Source: DATKDF01 sp963752045 (lineage in GTDB: Bacteria > Acidobacteriota > Vicinamibacteria > Vicinamibacterales > SCN-69-37). Taken from it: a stretch of DNA of 64,000 nt. The notes beneath the pieces were generated by a model, which worked only from the letters and a program-made list of their open reading frames with translations, was not told the DNA's origin and ran no database searches. Within the stretch, counting starts at the first letter, position 1, and each line of letters begins with the position of its first letter. The stretch is from contig CAVVWN010000014.1 of NCBI GenBank assembly GCA_963752045.1, forward strand, positions 744,001-808,000. Direction: 5' to 3'. The position numbers were made by a program, and so were the translations under genes. Below are positions 7,483-17,094 of the stretch, piece by piece.

Positions 7483-9543
7483 ATGCGCGTGCTTTACGTC
7501 GGTACGGACTGGTTCGCCTGGAGACTCATCGAAGTCGTCCCGTTCGTCGTCGCCGATCGGGCCGAATGCGGTCCCGACGGCGCCTGTCCAATCCTGAATG
7601 GACAGGGTGCCGGCCATGCGCCGAGGTTCGATGCCGTCGTCGTAGACGACCGGCCCGGCGAGGCAGCGCCCGCCGACGTCGTCCGGTGGTTGAAGCAGCA
7701 GGCACCCGACGTGCCGATTGTGCGGCTGATTCACCCTGAACCAGACGGCTCCGAGGCCGTGGCCGCCGAGTACGACGTCGAGGAGACGGTGGAGAAGACC
7801 GGCGTGTATCGGCCGCGCCTGCTGGCCGCTTTGCGGCGCGTCCATCGGACTTACGCCTTGAGCCAGCTGAACGCCGAGCTTCGCGCGCGGTCGGCCTGGC
7901 TTCATCAGGCGGTCGACGAACTCTCCGAGGCGGTCATCGTCTTGAGCCGGTTCGGCACGGTGCTCGGCGCCAGTCATGCCGCGCTCGAGACGCTCGGGGC
8001 AGAGAGCATCTCGGACGTGCTCGAGAAGCCGCTCACGTTCTGGGTTGGCCTCGAGCACCACGACGATGTCAGGTCGGCTATTGGACGTGCAGCAGAAGGC
8101 GAGGTGACCGAGGTCACGCTCGCCCTCCAGAGTTCGACCGGACTGAAACCGATCGACGCCACGCTCCAGGCGCTTCGGCGCGGAGATGCCCCTCATGCCG
8201 GAGTCCTGGTTCGACTCGCCGGCGCGCCGGCCGACGACGGCCGGGCGGCAGCGACCGCCGCCGAGGTCGAGGCGCTCCGCGAGGCTCTGGAACGCGCGGA
8301 GACCGCCGCCAGGCTCGAGCGAGAGAAGTGGGCAGAGGCGGCCGAGGCACACGCAGCCCAACGGTCGCAGTGGGAGGCGGGTCGCCGGGAGCTCGAGGCG
8401 CAGGCGAGCGCCGCCCTTGAAGCGGCGACCGAATCTCACCGCCAGGACCGTGAGACGTGGGAGCACGAGCGCGCCACCAGGCAGGTTGAGGCTGACGAGC
8501 TCGGCCGGAAGCTCGCCGCCTGCACGGCCGACCTCGCACGGCTGACCGATTGCGATCTTTTTGGCTACGCCGTGACGACGGCCGACGGCCATCTCCTGGA
8601 CTGCAACGCCACGTTCGCGCGCCTGCTCGGCTATTCCGGAGTCGACGACGCGATTCGGAGAGCAGCGGGGAGGCCACTTCCGGGTCTGGCCGGTATCGAA
8701 CCCTCGCGCGCCGGTGCCCAGCCGGCCGTTCGTGCCGACAGCGTGACCACGAGAGAGGGGTTCGAGCTTCTCGTCGAGCGATGGACCGTTGCCCTGCCGG
8801 CCGCCGCGGATGCGCCGGTTCGTCTTGCGCACGTCGTCGTCGACAGGACGCGCGAGGCGCGTCGCGACGAGCAGTTGCGCGATGCGCGACGGCTCGGAAA
8901 GGTCGGCACGCTGACCTCGCTCATGGCGCCGGACCTGCAAACGCTCATCACGTCGCTGCGCAAGACCGCAGGCCAGCTCGATTCCCCTCCGGCAAACGAC
9001 GCATCGGCCGGCAACGCACCGGCGGATCTTCTCGCGAATGCCGTCAGGGCCGATGGGCTCATCCAGCAACTGGCGGCGTTTGCCCGCCGGCACGACCAGC
9101 CGCGAAGTCGATGCGGCATCGATGACGGCATTCTCCGGGCGAGACCCATGCTGAGCCGACTCGTGGGAGAAGACGTCACCCTCGATGTCGCATCCGGCAC
9201 GAACAGCGCGGTTCGAGTTTCACAGGACGACCTGGAACAGATGCTGACGAGTCTGGTCGTCGCCGCCAGGGACCTGCTGCCGTTCGGCGGCCGCATTTCG
9301 ATCGCGACGCTTGTGCCGGAGCCGACCGACTGGATCCGCGCACCCGACGCGCTCGGGCCCATTCAGCCTGTGCGCCTCGAGGTGGCAGCCGAGGGGTACG
9401 ACGTGCTGCCGCCAGCCGCGACCCCCGCGCTCGAGCGCATCGTGGCGAGGTGTGACGGCCTGCTGCGCGTGCGGCAGGTCGATGCGCGTCGCGTGGTCCT
9501 CGACGTCGATCTGCCGACGGCGTGTATCATTACCTCAACCTGA
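7483..9543 (+). CDS. Multi-domain PAS protein with degenerate histidine-kinase core
   Basis: About 686 residues. An N-terminal receiver-like fold (MRVLYVGTDW.., DAVVVDDRPG, VPIVRLIHPE) leads into a PAS domain, a long Ala/Glu-rich coiled coil (~255-360), a second PAS domain (DLFGYAVTTADGHLLDCNATFARLLGYS) and a region aligned with a HisKA-HATPase core. The core has lost its key residues: the H-box reads LMAPDLQTLI (Pro 483 where His is expected), the N box reads LVVAARDLL (Ala 594 for Asn), and no DxGxG box is visible. It is probably a pseudokinase acting as a scaffold or sensor. ATG 7483 is chosen at the start of the conserved fold. The PQQ-protein gene follows with one base between. Confidence 0.75.
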   Translation: MRVLYVGTDWFAWRLIEVVPFVVADRAECGPDGACPILNGQGAGHAPRFDAVVVDDRPGEAAPADVVRWLKQQAPDVPIVRLIHPEPDGSEAVAAEYDVEETVEKTGVYRPRLLAALRRVHRTYALSQLNAELRARSAWLHQAVDELSEAVIVLSRFGTVLGASHAALETLGAESISDVLEKPLTFWVGLEHHDDVRSAIGRAAEGEVTEVTLALQSSTGLKPIDATLQALRRGDAPHAGVLVRLAGAPADDGRAAATAAEVEALREALERAETAARLEREKWAEAAEAHAAQRSQWEAGRRELEAQASAALEAATESHRQDRETWEHERATRQVEADELGRKLAACTADLARLTDCDLFGYAVTTADGHLLDCNATFARLLGYSGVDDAIRRAAGRPLPGLAGIEPSRAGAQPAVRADSVTTREGFELLVERWTVALPAAADAPVRLAHVVVDRTREARRDEQLRDARRLGKVGTLTSLMAPDLQTLITSLRKTAGQLDSPPANDASAGNAPADLLANAVRADGLIQQLAAFARRHDQPRSRCGIDDGILRARPMLSRLVGEDVTLDVASGTNSAVRVSQDDLEQMLTSLVVAARDLLPFGGRISIATLVPEPTDWIRAPDALGPIQPVRLEVAAEGYDVLPPAATPALERIVARCDGLLRVRQVDARRVVLDVDLPTACIITST

Positions 9544-9544
9544 C

Positions 9545-10951
9545 ATGCACCGCATTGCCGCGCTCGCTCTGTTCCTGTGTACCCTCGCGTTTGCTTCCGC
9601 CCGCATCGATGCTCAATGGCCGCAGTTCCGCGGGCCAAACGGCTCCGGTGTGGACGACGCGAGGGGCTACCCGGTCGCGTTCTCGCCGACGACGAACGTG
9701 GCGTGGAAGGCCACCGTTCCCTACGGCCAGTCTTCACCCATCGTCGTCGGGAACCGCGTCTATGTGACGGCTCGCGAGGGCGACCGACTGCTGACGATTG
9801 CACTCGATACGCAGACGGGGGCGGAGCTCTGGCGGCGCGATATCCGACGCGAACGGGCGCAGGAGGCCTACAAAGCCAATGACCCTGCGTCGCCCACGCC
9901 GGCCGGCGACGCACACGGCGTGGTCGCCTTCTTTGCGGACTTCGGCCTCGTCGCCTATGGAACGGACGGCCAGGTTCAGTGGACTCGTCCGCTCGGCCCG
10001 TTCCAGAACTTCTACGGGATGGCAGCCTCGCCCATCATCGAGGGCGATCTCGTCATTCAGCTCATCGACCAGCTGACCGGTTCGTACCTGCTCGGGCTGG
10101 ATCGCGCGACCGGGGACGTCCGGTGGAAGACCGAGCGTCCCGGCGCCACGATCGGTTATGCCACGCCGATGGTGTTCCGTCCGTCTCGCGACCGGGCTGA
10201 CGTCATTGCCATCGGCTCGACGCGCCTCGACAGCTACGACCTCGCATCGGGCACGCACCGGTGGTGGATGCCGCTCGGTTCCGGCGGTTCGATGGGCACC
10301 GCACTGGCGATGGGCGACACGCTGCTCGTATCGACGCTCGGCACCGACGAGCCGTCACTGCCGCAGCTTGCGACGATCCTCGCGCAGCACGACACGGACA
10401 AGGACGGGCGGCTGTCGGTGCCCGAGCTCGGCAAGGACCCTGAGCTCGGCGAGCACTTCGGCTGGATCGACACGAGCAACGACAAGTTCATCACTGCCGA
10501 GGAATGGAACATCGCCCGCACTCTCGGACTGGGTGACTGGGGCACGATCGCCCTGCGCCCGGGTGACGCCAGGGGGCGGCTCTCAGCCGATGCCGTGCTC
10601 TGGCGGGTCCAGCGGAACGTGCCGTACATTCCCACGCCGCTGCTCTATCGGGGTGTGCTCTATCTGGTGAAGACGGGCGGCATCATCACGTCGGTCGACC
10701 CGGTCACCGGCGAGTTGCTCAAGCAGGGCAGGGCCTCGGGCGCGATCGGCGAGTACTACGCTTCGCCTGTCGCCGCCGACGGCAAGGTGTATGTCGCGAG
10801 CCAGGAGGGCAAGGTCAGCGTGCTCAGGGCCGGCGCCGAGTGGGAAGTGCTGGGCGTGAACGAGCTGGGCGACGAGATCAACGCCACGCCGGCGCTTGCC
10901 GGTGGACGCCTCTACGTGCGCACGCGCGGGGCAATGTACTGTTTCAAGTAG
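9545..10951 (+). CDS. Secreted PQQ-like beta-propeller protein with EF-hand insertion
   Basis: A 468-residue exported protein (signal MHRIAALALFLCTLAFASA) with repeated PQQ/BamB-like blades: WPQFRGPNGSG, GAELWRRD, GDVRWKTE, GELLKQGRA. Between blades lie two EF-hand-like calcium loops at about residues 283-295 (DTDKDGRLSVPEL) and 309-321 (DTSNDKFITAEEW). No dehydrogenase catalytic motif is visible, so this is likely a binding or scaffold protein rather than a quinoprotein enzyme. Its ATG lies one base after the stop of the degenerate kinase gene, suggesting co-transcription. Confidence 0.85.
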   Translation: MHRIAALALFLCTLAFASARIDAQWPQFRGPNGSGVDDARGYPVAFSPTTNVAWKATVPYGQSSPIVVGNRVYVTAREGDRLLTIALDTQTGAELWRRDIRRERAQEAYKANDPASPTPAGDAHGVVAFFADFGLVAYGTDGQVQWTRPLGPFQNFYGMAASPIIEGDLVIQLIDQLTGSYLLGLDRATGDVRWKTERPGATIGYATPMVFRPSRDRADVIAIGSTRLDSYDLASGTHRWWMPLGSGGSMGTALAMGDTLLVSTLGTDEPSLPQLATILAQHDTDKDGRLSVPELGKDPELGEHFGWIDTSNDKFITAEEWNIARTLGLGDWGTIALRPGDARGRLSADAVLWRVQRNVPYIPTPLLYRGVLYLVKTGGIITSVDPVTGELLKQGRASGAIGEYYASPVAADGKVYVASQEGKVSVLRAGAEWEVLGVNELGDEINATPALAGGRLYVRTRGAMYCFK

Positions 10952-11017
10952 GCGCCTTTGGTACGACCCATGGCCACGCGCCCGAACGCTGGTCTGCCGC
11001 CGCGTTAACCGTCAATC

Positions 11018-11998
11018 ATGGACCCGCTCTGCCACACGCTGGTCGGAACGACGCTCGCCGAGACCGGCCTGAAGCGTCGAACGACGCTTGCAACCGCCAC
11101 GCTTGTCATTGGCGCGAATCTTCCTGACGTCGATGCTCTGACGTACTTCGCCGGCGACGCCCTGGCGTTTCGGCGCGGATGGACGCACGGCCTGCTCGCC
11201 GTGGCGGTGTGGCCCTTCGTTCTCGCCGGCGTGATGATCTGGTGGGATCGACTCAGGCGGCGATTCAGCCCGGCGCGCGGCCAGCCGCCTCCGGACGGCC
11301 GGGAGCTCGTGAAGCTCGCCGGGCTGGCCGTGCTCACGCATCCGACGCTCGACTTCATGAACAACTACGGCATGCGCTGGCTCATGCCGTTCGATGACAC
11401 CTGGTTCTACGGCGACGCGCTCTACATCGTCGATCCGTGGGTCTGGCTCGCGCTGGCCTGTGGGACCGCGGCCAGCTGGTGGTTGGGCCGGCGGGGCATT
11501 GCCCCCGAGAGGGCGGCGCGACCGGCCCGCGTCGCGCTGGCCTGCGCCGGTCTCTACGCGATCGCGATGCTGGCGGCCGGACAGCTCGGCCGGCCGATCG
11601 CCCGCGCGGCCGTCGAGGCAACGGGCGTGCGGCTCCTGTCGGATCCGATGATTGCCCCGGCTCCGGGCAACCCGATACGCAAGACCGTGATCGGCGATCT
11701 TGGTGACGCCTATTACCGCAGCGGCTTCTGGTGGCTGCCGCAACCGCGCCTCATCGCCGGCCCGCAGACGTTCCCGAAGGGAACCGGGCATCCGGCAGTG
11801 GCGATTGCGGTCGAGACCCCCGAGGGCCGTGTCTTTCTTTCATGGTCCAGGTTTCCGATCTTCAGCGTCAAGGACGTTGGTGACGCCTACCTCGTGACGT
11901 TCGACGACGTGCGCTTCGTTCCGCCTGAAGGTCCGTCCTGGGCGGCACGCGTCGTACACGTGCCGAAGGCTGCCGCCGGAGGCATGAGCCAGTTCTGA
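11018..11998 (+). CDS. YdjM/DUF457-like inner-membrane putative metal-dependent hydrolase
   Basis: A 326-residue integral membrane protein. It begins MDPLCHTLVGTTLAETG and has the conserved ANLPDVDAL, RRGWTHGLL and LTHPTLDFMNNYG segments, whose His and Asp residues characterise the LexA-binding/YdjM-like membrane hydrolase family. About four to five hydrophobic segments are visible (WPFVLAGVMIW, VWLALACGTAASW, ALACAGLYAIAML). The C-terminal third is soluble and beta-rich. The biochemical role is not established. It is followed by a complete copy of the two-hairpin repeat. Confidence 0.8.
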   Translation: MDPLCHTLVGTTLAETGLKRRTTLATATLVIGANLPDVDALTYFAGDALAFRRGWTHGLLAVAVWPFVLAGVMIWWDRLRRRFSPARGQPPPDGRELVKLAGLAVLTHPTLDFMNNYGMRWLMPFDDTWFYGDALYIVDPWVWLALACGTAASWWLGRRGIAPERAARPARVALACAGLYAIAMLAAGQLGRPIARAAVEATGVRLLSDPMIAPAPGNPIRKTVIGDLGDAYYRSGFWWLPQPRLIAGPQTFPKGTGHPAVAIAVETPEGRVFLSWSRFPIFSVKDVGDAYLVTFDDVRFVPPEGPSWAARVVHVPKAAAGGMSQF

Positions 11999-12068
11999 CG
12001 TCGTTTTCGCATTCCCAGTCGGGACTGGTGTGCCAGGGCTTTCGACCAAAGGCCCGTGGCTACAATTA

Positions 12069-12253
12069 GAGCCGTTTCCGTTTCGGTGTAGAAGGCCGAA
12101 AACGGCTCAAGCGGTTTGCAGGAAGCGCCCACCGAGAAGGAGGGGGAGATGTGCACAGGAGGGGGACGGGTCTCGCTTGCGCGAGCAAGACCCGTCCCCC
12201 TCCTGTGCACATCTCCCCCTCCCGTGCGCGGCTACGGAGAACTGCAAACCGCT
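12069..12253 (+). repeat. Two-hairpin dispersed element, copy A
   Basis: Module 1 (12069-12109) is an imperfect hairpin with GAGCCGTTT and AAACGGCTC arms. Module 2 is bounded by the perfect 12-bp inverted repeat AGCGGTTTGCAG (12110-12121) and CTGCAAACCGCT (12242-12253). Inside lies a perfect 35-bp stem (12139-12173 with 12188-12222) around a 14-nt loop, CGCTTGCGCGAGCA. It fills most of the gap between two plus-strand genes. It is not a classic terminator, as no T-run follows. Related copies are at 15535-15712 and 56790-56975. Confidence 0.95.
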
Positions 12254-12273
12254 GTGAAGGTGCAGGCAACCTG

Positions 12274-13425
12274 ATGACAGCGACGCACGAACGGTCCAAG
12301 CTCCGCAAGACATCCGACTGGCGGCTCGGCGTTTCGCTTGCGCTCGTCGCGGCGGTCGTCGCGTCGTGGCCCGTGGCCGGACGGCAGGGCCCGCCTGCCG
12401 GCGACGGTTCTGCTCCGGCGACCGCCGGCATCGCTGACCGCGCGCCGTTCGTCGACGACGTCGAGGAGGCCTTTGCGCGACTCGAGGCCCGCGGCGAGCC
12501 GATGGCCGCGTCCGTCAACGGACTCATCGCGGATCCGTGGTACGAGGCCACCTTCCGGAACTGGTTCGGCTTTCGCAATCACTTCCAGGGCATTCAGCGC
12601 GTGGGCGGCACGGATTACCTCGTGATGTCGGGCTCGAACATCCATGCGCCGATGGGCAGCCTGTTCGTAGTCCGCATGAACGAGGAGGCGTCGGCCGTTG
12701 TGGCCGAGGTCCCGGTCGATCCGGTCCTCTGGCACGCCGGCGGGCTCGGCATGGAGGGACGCGTTCTTGCTGTGCCGATCTATGGAGACTCACCGCTCCG
12801 TGGGAAGGTCGTCTTCTACGACCTCAGCCGGCCTGACGCGCCGCAGCGGCTTCCTGTCGAGATCGATCGGCCCGGCGAGAAGGCCTATGCGGCCGCGCTC
12901 ACACGGCTGCCGAACGGGCATCTGCTGGTGGCCGTACTGTCCGACCGCGACGGCATGCCGAGGCGCCTCGATTTCTATCTTTCCCGCACGCGGCAGCTCG
13001 TCGACGGCTTCGATCCGGAGGCCGTCAGGTGGTTTGCCTCCGAGGTCGAGGCGCGAGAGGGGCAGGACAGGAACTTCGGCGACTTCCAGAGCGTGAACTT
13101 CGTCCGGCAGGCCGACGGCCGGCTCTATCTCGTCGGGTTTCTCAACACCGTTCCGAGCATGCCGTTCATTCCGGGGAGAGACTACGCCGACCTCTACGAA
13201 GTCGTGATCCCGGACGAGATGGCCGAGGCCGCCTCACCACGCCTGGCGCGCCCGTCGCTCATCAAGACCGCGAACAGCCGGATGTACTGCAAGGACGGCT
13301 ACTGCAACATGGACGCCGCGGCCGGCGTCCACGTCGATCCGGACACGCGGGCGCTCGAGATCTACGCCGCCCCGGCGTGGATCGACGACGGTCAGATCAA
13401 GTTCACGGTGTACCGGCAGCGCTGA
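12274..13425 (+). CDS. Secreted protein of unknown function
   Basis: A 383-residue exported protein. An N-terminal signal anchor (LGVSLALVAAVVASWPVAG) precedes a mature part rich in short beta strands (DYLVMSGSNIHAP, GSLFVVRMNEEA, GRLYLVGFLNT), which suggests a beta-propeller or similar fold. A short CKDGYC motif near residue 346 could form a disulfide. ATG 12274 is chosen since it starts the signal sequence; longer frames would run through the hairpin element. No family is recognised. Confidence 0.75.
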   Translation: MTATHERSKLRKTSDWRLGVSLALVAAVVASWPVAGRQGPPAGDGSAPATAGIADRAPFVDDVEEAFARLEARGEPMAASVNGLIADPWYEATFRNWFGFRNHFQGIQRVGGTDYLVMSGSNIHAPMGSLFVVRMNEEASAVVAEVPVDPVLWHAGGLGMEGRVLAVPIYGDSPLRGKVVFYDLSRPDAPQRLPVEIDRPGEKAYAAALTRLPNGHLLVAVLSDRDGMPRRLDFYLSRTRQLVDGFDPEAVRWFASEVEAREGQDRNFGDFQSVNFVRQADGRLYLVGFLNTVPSMPFIPGRDYADLYEVVIPDEMAEAASPRLARPSLIKTANSRMYCKDGYCNMDAAAGVHVDPDTRALEIYAAPAWIDDGQIKFTVYRQR

Positions 13426-13427
13426 GT

Positions 13428-13449
13428 GGCGGGCTCGGACCAGCCCGCC
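13428..13449. terminator. Bidirectional hairpin between convergent genes
   Basis: GGCGGGCT and AGCCCGCC pair across a 6-nt CGGACC loop between the convergent genes ending at 13425 and 13450. On the plus strand it is followed by CTACTTCTTTTCTTCCTT, which lies in the opposite gene. It resembles a degenerate member of the GTAGGGCGG repeat family. Confidence 0.6.
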
Positions 13450-15481
13450 CTACTTCTTTTCTTCCTTCTTCGGTTCGGCCCGTTCCCACGGCGTCCACTC
13501 GACGCCGAGCACGTGCTGCTGCATCCAGCGGATTTCCTCGATGTCGCGCTGGCGCTGGTGGCGCGGCTCGCGGAAGCCGTGCGGCTCGCGCGGCACCCGC
13601 AGGTAGCGGACCGGCGCCTTGCCGATGTCCTTGATGGCCGTGAAGAACATCATGCTCTGCTGCTCGGTGTCGGTCGTGTCGTTCATGCCGTGGATGAGGA
13701 GCGTTGGCGTCGTGACGTTCTGCACGTGCGTGAGCGCCGACTGCTTGCGGTAGCCGTCGGGGTTGTCCCACGGCGTGCCGCCGATGTGCCAGAGCCGCAC
13801 GTCGTTGTTGAAGCCAGGCCCGTATTCGGACGTCCAGTCGTAGACGCCGGCGCCAATCGAGGCGGCCTTGAACCGCGTGGTTTGCGTGATGGTCCATCCG
13901 CCGAGAATTCCGCCGTAGCTCCAGCCGCGCAGGGCGAGTCGATCCGGATCGGCGATGCCCTGGCCAACGAGCATGTCGACGCCCGTCATGAGGTCCTGGA
14001 AGTCACCCATGCCGATGCCGTCGCCCTTCTCCACCGTGTTGCCTTCGCGCAGACGGTCCGTGTAGCCGCTGCTGCCGCGCACGTTCGGTGAGAGCGAGGC
14101 GTACCCGAGCCCGGCGTAGATGTGGTACATGGGCGAGAAGGCGTTGCGCCACGAGCCGGCCGGCCCGCCGTGGATGTTGAGCAAGCAGCGGCACGCGCGC
14201 GCCTTCGACGTAACCGGCCGGCAGGTGCAGCAGACCCTCGATCTCCGTGCCGTCGGCGCTCTTCCAGGTGACGACCTTCATCGGCGCGAGCAGGAACTTC
14301 GCGTCGAACCCGGGATTGGCGTCGGTCAGGCGAACCGGGCTCCACGTGTCGGTCCTCGAAATCCAGAGGTCGGCCGGCGTGTCGAAGTCGCTGAAGCTGT
14401 AGACGACTGTCGTGCGGTCCGCCGAGAAGGACTGCGCGTTGAACGAGCCGGGCGTCCTGGTCAGCTGCTCGAACTGGCCGGTCTTGACGTCCATTCTGTA
14501 CAGGTAGGTGTTCACGCCCTGCTGGCCGTCGAACAGCACGAACCGGCCGTCGGGCGTCCACACCGGGTCGCTGATCCCGCCCTCGTACTCGTCCGACACG
14601 AGGTGATACTCCTTCGTGTTCGGGTTCATCACGTAGATCTTCGGGTTCCGGTTCATCCACGTCTTGTCGTTCGACGCCGTGAACAGGAAGACGCTGCCGT
14701 CGGGCGCCCACGACAGGCCGCCTTCCGGCGCGGAGTTGTCCGTCAAGCGGGTCTTGAGCTTGTCGGCAACCGACACGATGTAGATTTCGTTCTTGTCGGC
14801 ATCGTTGCGGCGGTTGGTCGTGCGCGCCACGAACGCGACGCGTGTGCCGTCGGGCGACGGATCGAAGTCGGCGACGATGTGCTTCTCGTCGGTGATCCTG
14901 GTTTCCGCCTTCGACGCGATGTCGAACACCCAGAGGTTGCTCCAGTAGGCGGCCTCCTGCCCGTTCGGGCCCTCGTCGACGAAGTACCCGTCGTCTTTGG
15001 CGTCGATGGCCTTCTGGTCCGCCTCTGGCCGCTTGTCGGTGGCGCGGAAGAAGATCTTCGTCGAGTCGTCGGACCAGACGTACTGGCTGACGGCGGTCTC
15101 GTGTTTGGTGAGCTGGGTGGCCTCGCCGCCGCTCGTGCGCATCCAGAAGAGCTGGTTCTTGCCGTCGACGGCGCGCGTGAACGTGAGGTACCGGCCGTCG
15201 GGCGAGAACTGGAAGCTGCTGCCGCCCTCCTTGCCGATGTACTCGTACGGCTCGCCGCCCTCGGCCGGCACCATGTAGTACTTCGTCTCGCGCTTGTTGC
15301 CGGCCCAGTCGAGCTCGGAGCGCGAGAAGAACACGCGGGTGCCGTCGGGCGTCACGAGGGCGCCGCCCACCGATACCAGGTCCAGAGCATCGTCCACGGT
15401 CATCGGCCGCCGGGCGTCCTGGGCGGCGGCCGGGGCGGCGAGGAACGTGACGAACATGAGGGCGATGGCACGTGTACGCAT
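13450..15481 (-). pseudogene. S9-family (prolyl oligopeptidase-like) peptidase, frameshifted
   Basis: A secreted acyl-aminoacyl/dipeptidyl peptidase of about 677 residues if read through. It has a signal peptide (MRTRAIALMFVTFLAAPAAAQ), WD40-like propeller blades (FSPDGRYLTFTR, PSPDGTRVAFVA, WTPDGRFVLF) and a C-terminal alpha/beta hydrolase with RGWSYGGILGG (nucleophile Ser), HGMNDTT (Asp region) and PREPHGF (His). The reading frame breaks at the domain junction: an extra C at about 14182 (plus strand) splits GARVPLL from LNIHGGPAGSW. Removing one base restores the frame. Either a recent mutation or a base-calling error. ATG 15481 has GGAG upstream. Confidence 0.85.
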
Positions 15482-15534
15482 CGTCGGTCGGTCTCCTGTC
15501 GGCGCGCCTGCCGGGCGCCGGATCCGCATGCTAT

Positions 15535-15712
15535 AGCGGTTTGCAGTTCCCTGCAGCGGCTCGGGTGAGGCAGATTTGCACAGGAGGGGGACGGGTCTCG
15601 CTTGCGCGAGCAAGACCCGTCCCCCTCCTGTGCAAATCTGCCTCACCTTCTCGGTTGACGCCTGCAAACCGCTTGAGCCGTTTTCGGTGGTCTACACCGA
15701 AACGAAAACGGC
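15535..15712 (-). repeat. Two-hairpin dispersed element, copy B
   Basis: Same architecture as copy A but in the opposite orientation: the terminal inverted repeats are 15535-15546 and 15662-15673, the 35-bp perfect stem is 15564-15598 with 15613-15647, and the module-1 hairpin is 15676-15712. Stem bases differ from copy A at four positions, each matched in the other arm. It lies between the divergent S9 peptidase and LOG genes. The outer end reads CTATAG, as in copy C. Confidence 0.95.
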
Positions 15713-15780
15713 ATCCTAGCGCAGCTCGAGCCCCTGGCCAATGTGCGCGAACCCCGTCCCGCGAGACAATAGCAGGGCCT

Positions 15781-16371
15781 ATGTCGCCCATCTCGTCAAT
15801 CTGTGTCTTCTGCGGTTCTCAGTCCGGTCTGCTGCCTGCCTACCGGGAGGCGGCCACGCTCATGGGGCGCGAGCTGGCGTCGCGCCATATCCGGCTCGTG
15901 TTCGGCGGCGGACGAATTGGCATGATGGGGACTCTTGCCGATGCGGCGCTCTCTGCCGGCGGCCGCGTGACCGGCATCATTCCGCGGGCGCTTGCCGACA
16001 AGGAAATCGCCCATGGTGGCGTACAGGAGCTCATGCTCGTCGGCTCGATGCACGAACGCAAACAACTGATGTCGGAGCACGCGGATGCGTTCGTCGCCAT
16101 GCCCGGCGGCCTGGGCACGCTCGAGGAGCTTCTCGAGGTGCTCACCTGGGCGCAGCTCGGCATTCACGCCAAGCCCGTCGGCCTGCTCAATGTGGCCGGC
16201 TACTTCGACGGTCTGCTCCGGTTTCTCGACGTGACGGTGGCCGAGGGCTTCGTCAGCGCCGTCGAACGCAACCGCCTGCTCGTGGCCGGATCCCCGGCTG
16301 AGCTCATCGACCGGATCGCGGCCTTCGAAGCCCCAGCGGTGTCACCGTGGCTCGGGCTGAAGCAGACGTGA
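15781..16371 (+). CDS. LOG family protein (nucleoside 5'-monophosphate phosphoribohydrolase-like)
   Basis: A 196-residue cytoplasmic protein with a Rossmann-like lysine-decarboxylase-like fold. Signature motifs are VFCGSQSG at the start, FGGGRIGMMG, and PGGLGTLEELLE, the PGGxGTxxE motif of LOG (Lonely guy) enzymes that release free base from cytokinin-type nucleotides. Length is typical for bacterial LOG proteins. In bacteria without plant association the physiological substrate is uncertain, possibly nucleotide salvage. No operon partner is evident. Confidence 0.88.
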   Translation: MSPISSICVFCGSQSGLLPAYREAATLMGRELASRHIRLVFGGGRIGMMGTLADAALSAGGRVTGIIPRALADKEIAHGGVQELMLVGSMHERKQLMSEHADAFVAMPGGLGTLEELLEVLTWAQLGIHAKPVGLLNVAGYFDGLLRFLDVTVAEGFVSAVERNRLLVAGSPAELIDRIAAFEAPAVSPWLGLKQT

Positions 16372-16431
16372 CAGGGCTGCGCGCAGAACCCTCGAACCGG
16401 ATAGAGTAGCCTCGTCCGAACCCGGAGCCCT

Positions 16432-17064
16432 ATGCCTCGACGCCGCACGCCGGAGCCGTCACAACCGCGCACGAGCACGTTCCGCCCGCACCCCTGGCAC
16501 GGCCTCGAGGTGGGCCCCAATCCCCCGGAGCTCATCACGGCGTTCATCGAGGTCACGCCGTTCGATCTCGTCAAGTACGAGGTGGACAAGCAGAGCGGGT
16601 ACCTCAGGATCGATCGCCCGCACAGGGGGTCGTCGCAACCGCCCACGCTCTACGGCTTCGTGCCTCGCACGTACTGCGGAACGCGCACGCACCGGCTGTC
16701 GCCGAAGTCGGTGCGGGGCGATCACGACCCGCTCGACATCTGCGTGCTGAGCGAGCGGCCGATTCAGCGCGGCGAGATCCTCGTGCGGGCGCGCGTCGTC
16801 GGCGGGCTGCAGATGGTGGACGCGACAGAGGCCGACGACAAGATCATCTCGGTGCTCGACAACGACCTGGTGTGGGGAGACGCGCGGGACATCCACGACC
16901 TGCCGGCCGTTCTCGTCGAGCGGCTGCAGCACTACTTCCTGACCTACAAGCTCGTGCCGGGGCAGCGCGCGACCGCGCGAATCACGCGCATTTACGGCCG
17001 GGCTCACGCCTTCAAGGTCGTCCAGGCCGCCATCGACGACTACGCCGACGCGTTCAAGGCCTGA
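16432..17064 (+). CDS. ppa: Inorganic pyrophosphatase (soluble, family I)
   Basis: A 210-residue cytoplasmic enzyme hydrolysing diphosphate to phosphate. Family I signature Asp residues are in GDHDPLDI, and active-site partners include KYEVDKQSGYL, YGFVPRTYCG and the late KLVP segment. About 25 N-terminal residues (RRRTPEPSQPRTSTFRPH) extend beyond the compact core. The sequence has features of the less typical long family I forms. ATG start with a GGAG nearby. Confidence 0.92.
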   Translation: MPRRRTPEPSQPRTSTFRPHPWHGLEVGPNPPELITAFIEVTPFDLVKYEVDKQSGYLRIDRPHRGSSQPPTLYGFVPRTYCGTRTHRLSPKSVRGDHDPLDICVLSERPIQRGEILVRARVVGGLQMVDATEADDKIISVLDNDLVWGDARDIHDLPAVLVERLQHYFLTYKLVPGQRATARITRIYGRAHAFKVVQAAIDDYADAFKA

Positions 17065-17094
17065 CGACGAGCCGCGAGCCGCGCGTCAGGCTGG

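Noticed and set aside
12139..12222. Rho-independent terminator
   Set aside because: The 35-bp stem is far longer than usual and no T-run follows on either strand; the element family is dispersed and modular.
15535..15712. Integron attC site
   Set aside because: No R'/R'' core sites, no integrase, and the stem is perfect and symmetrical, unlike attC.
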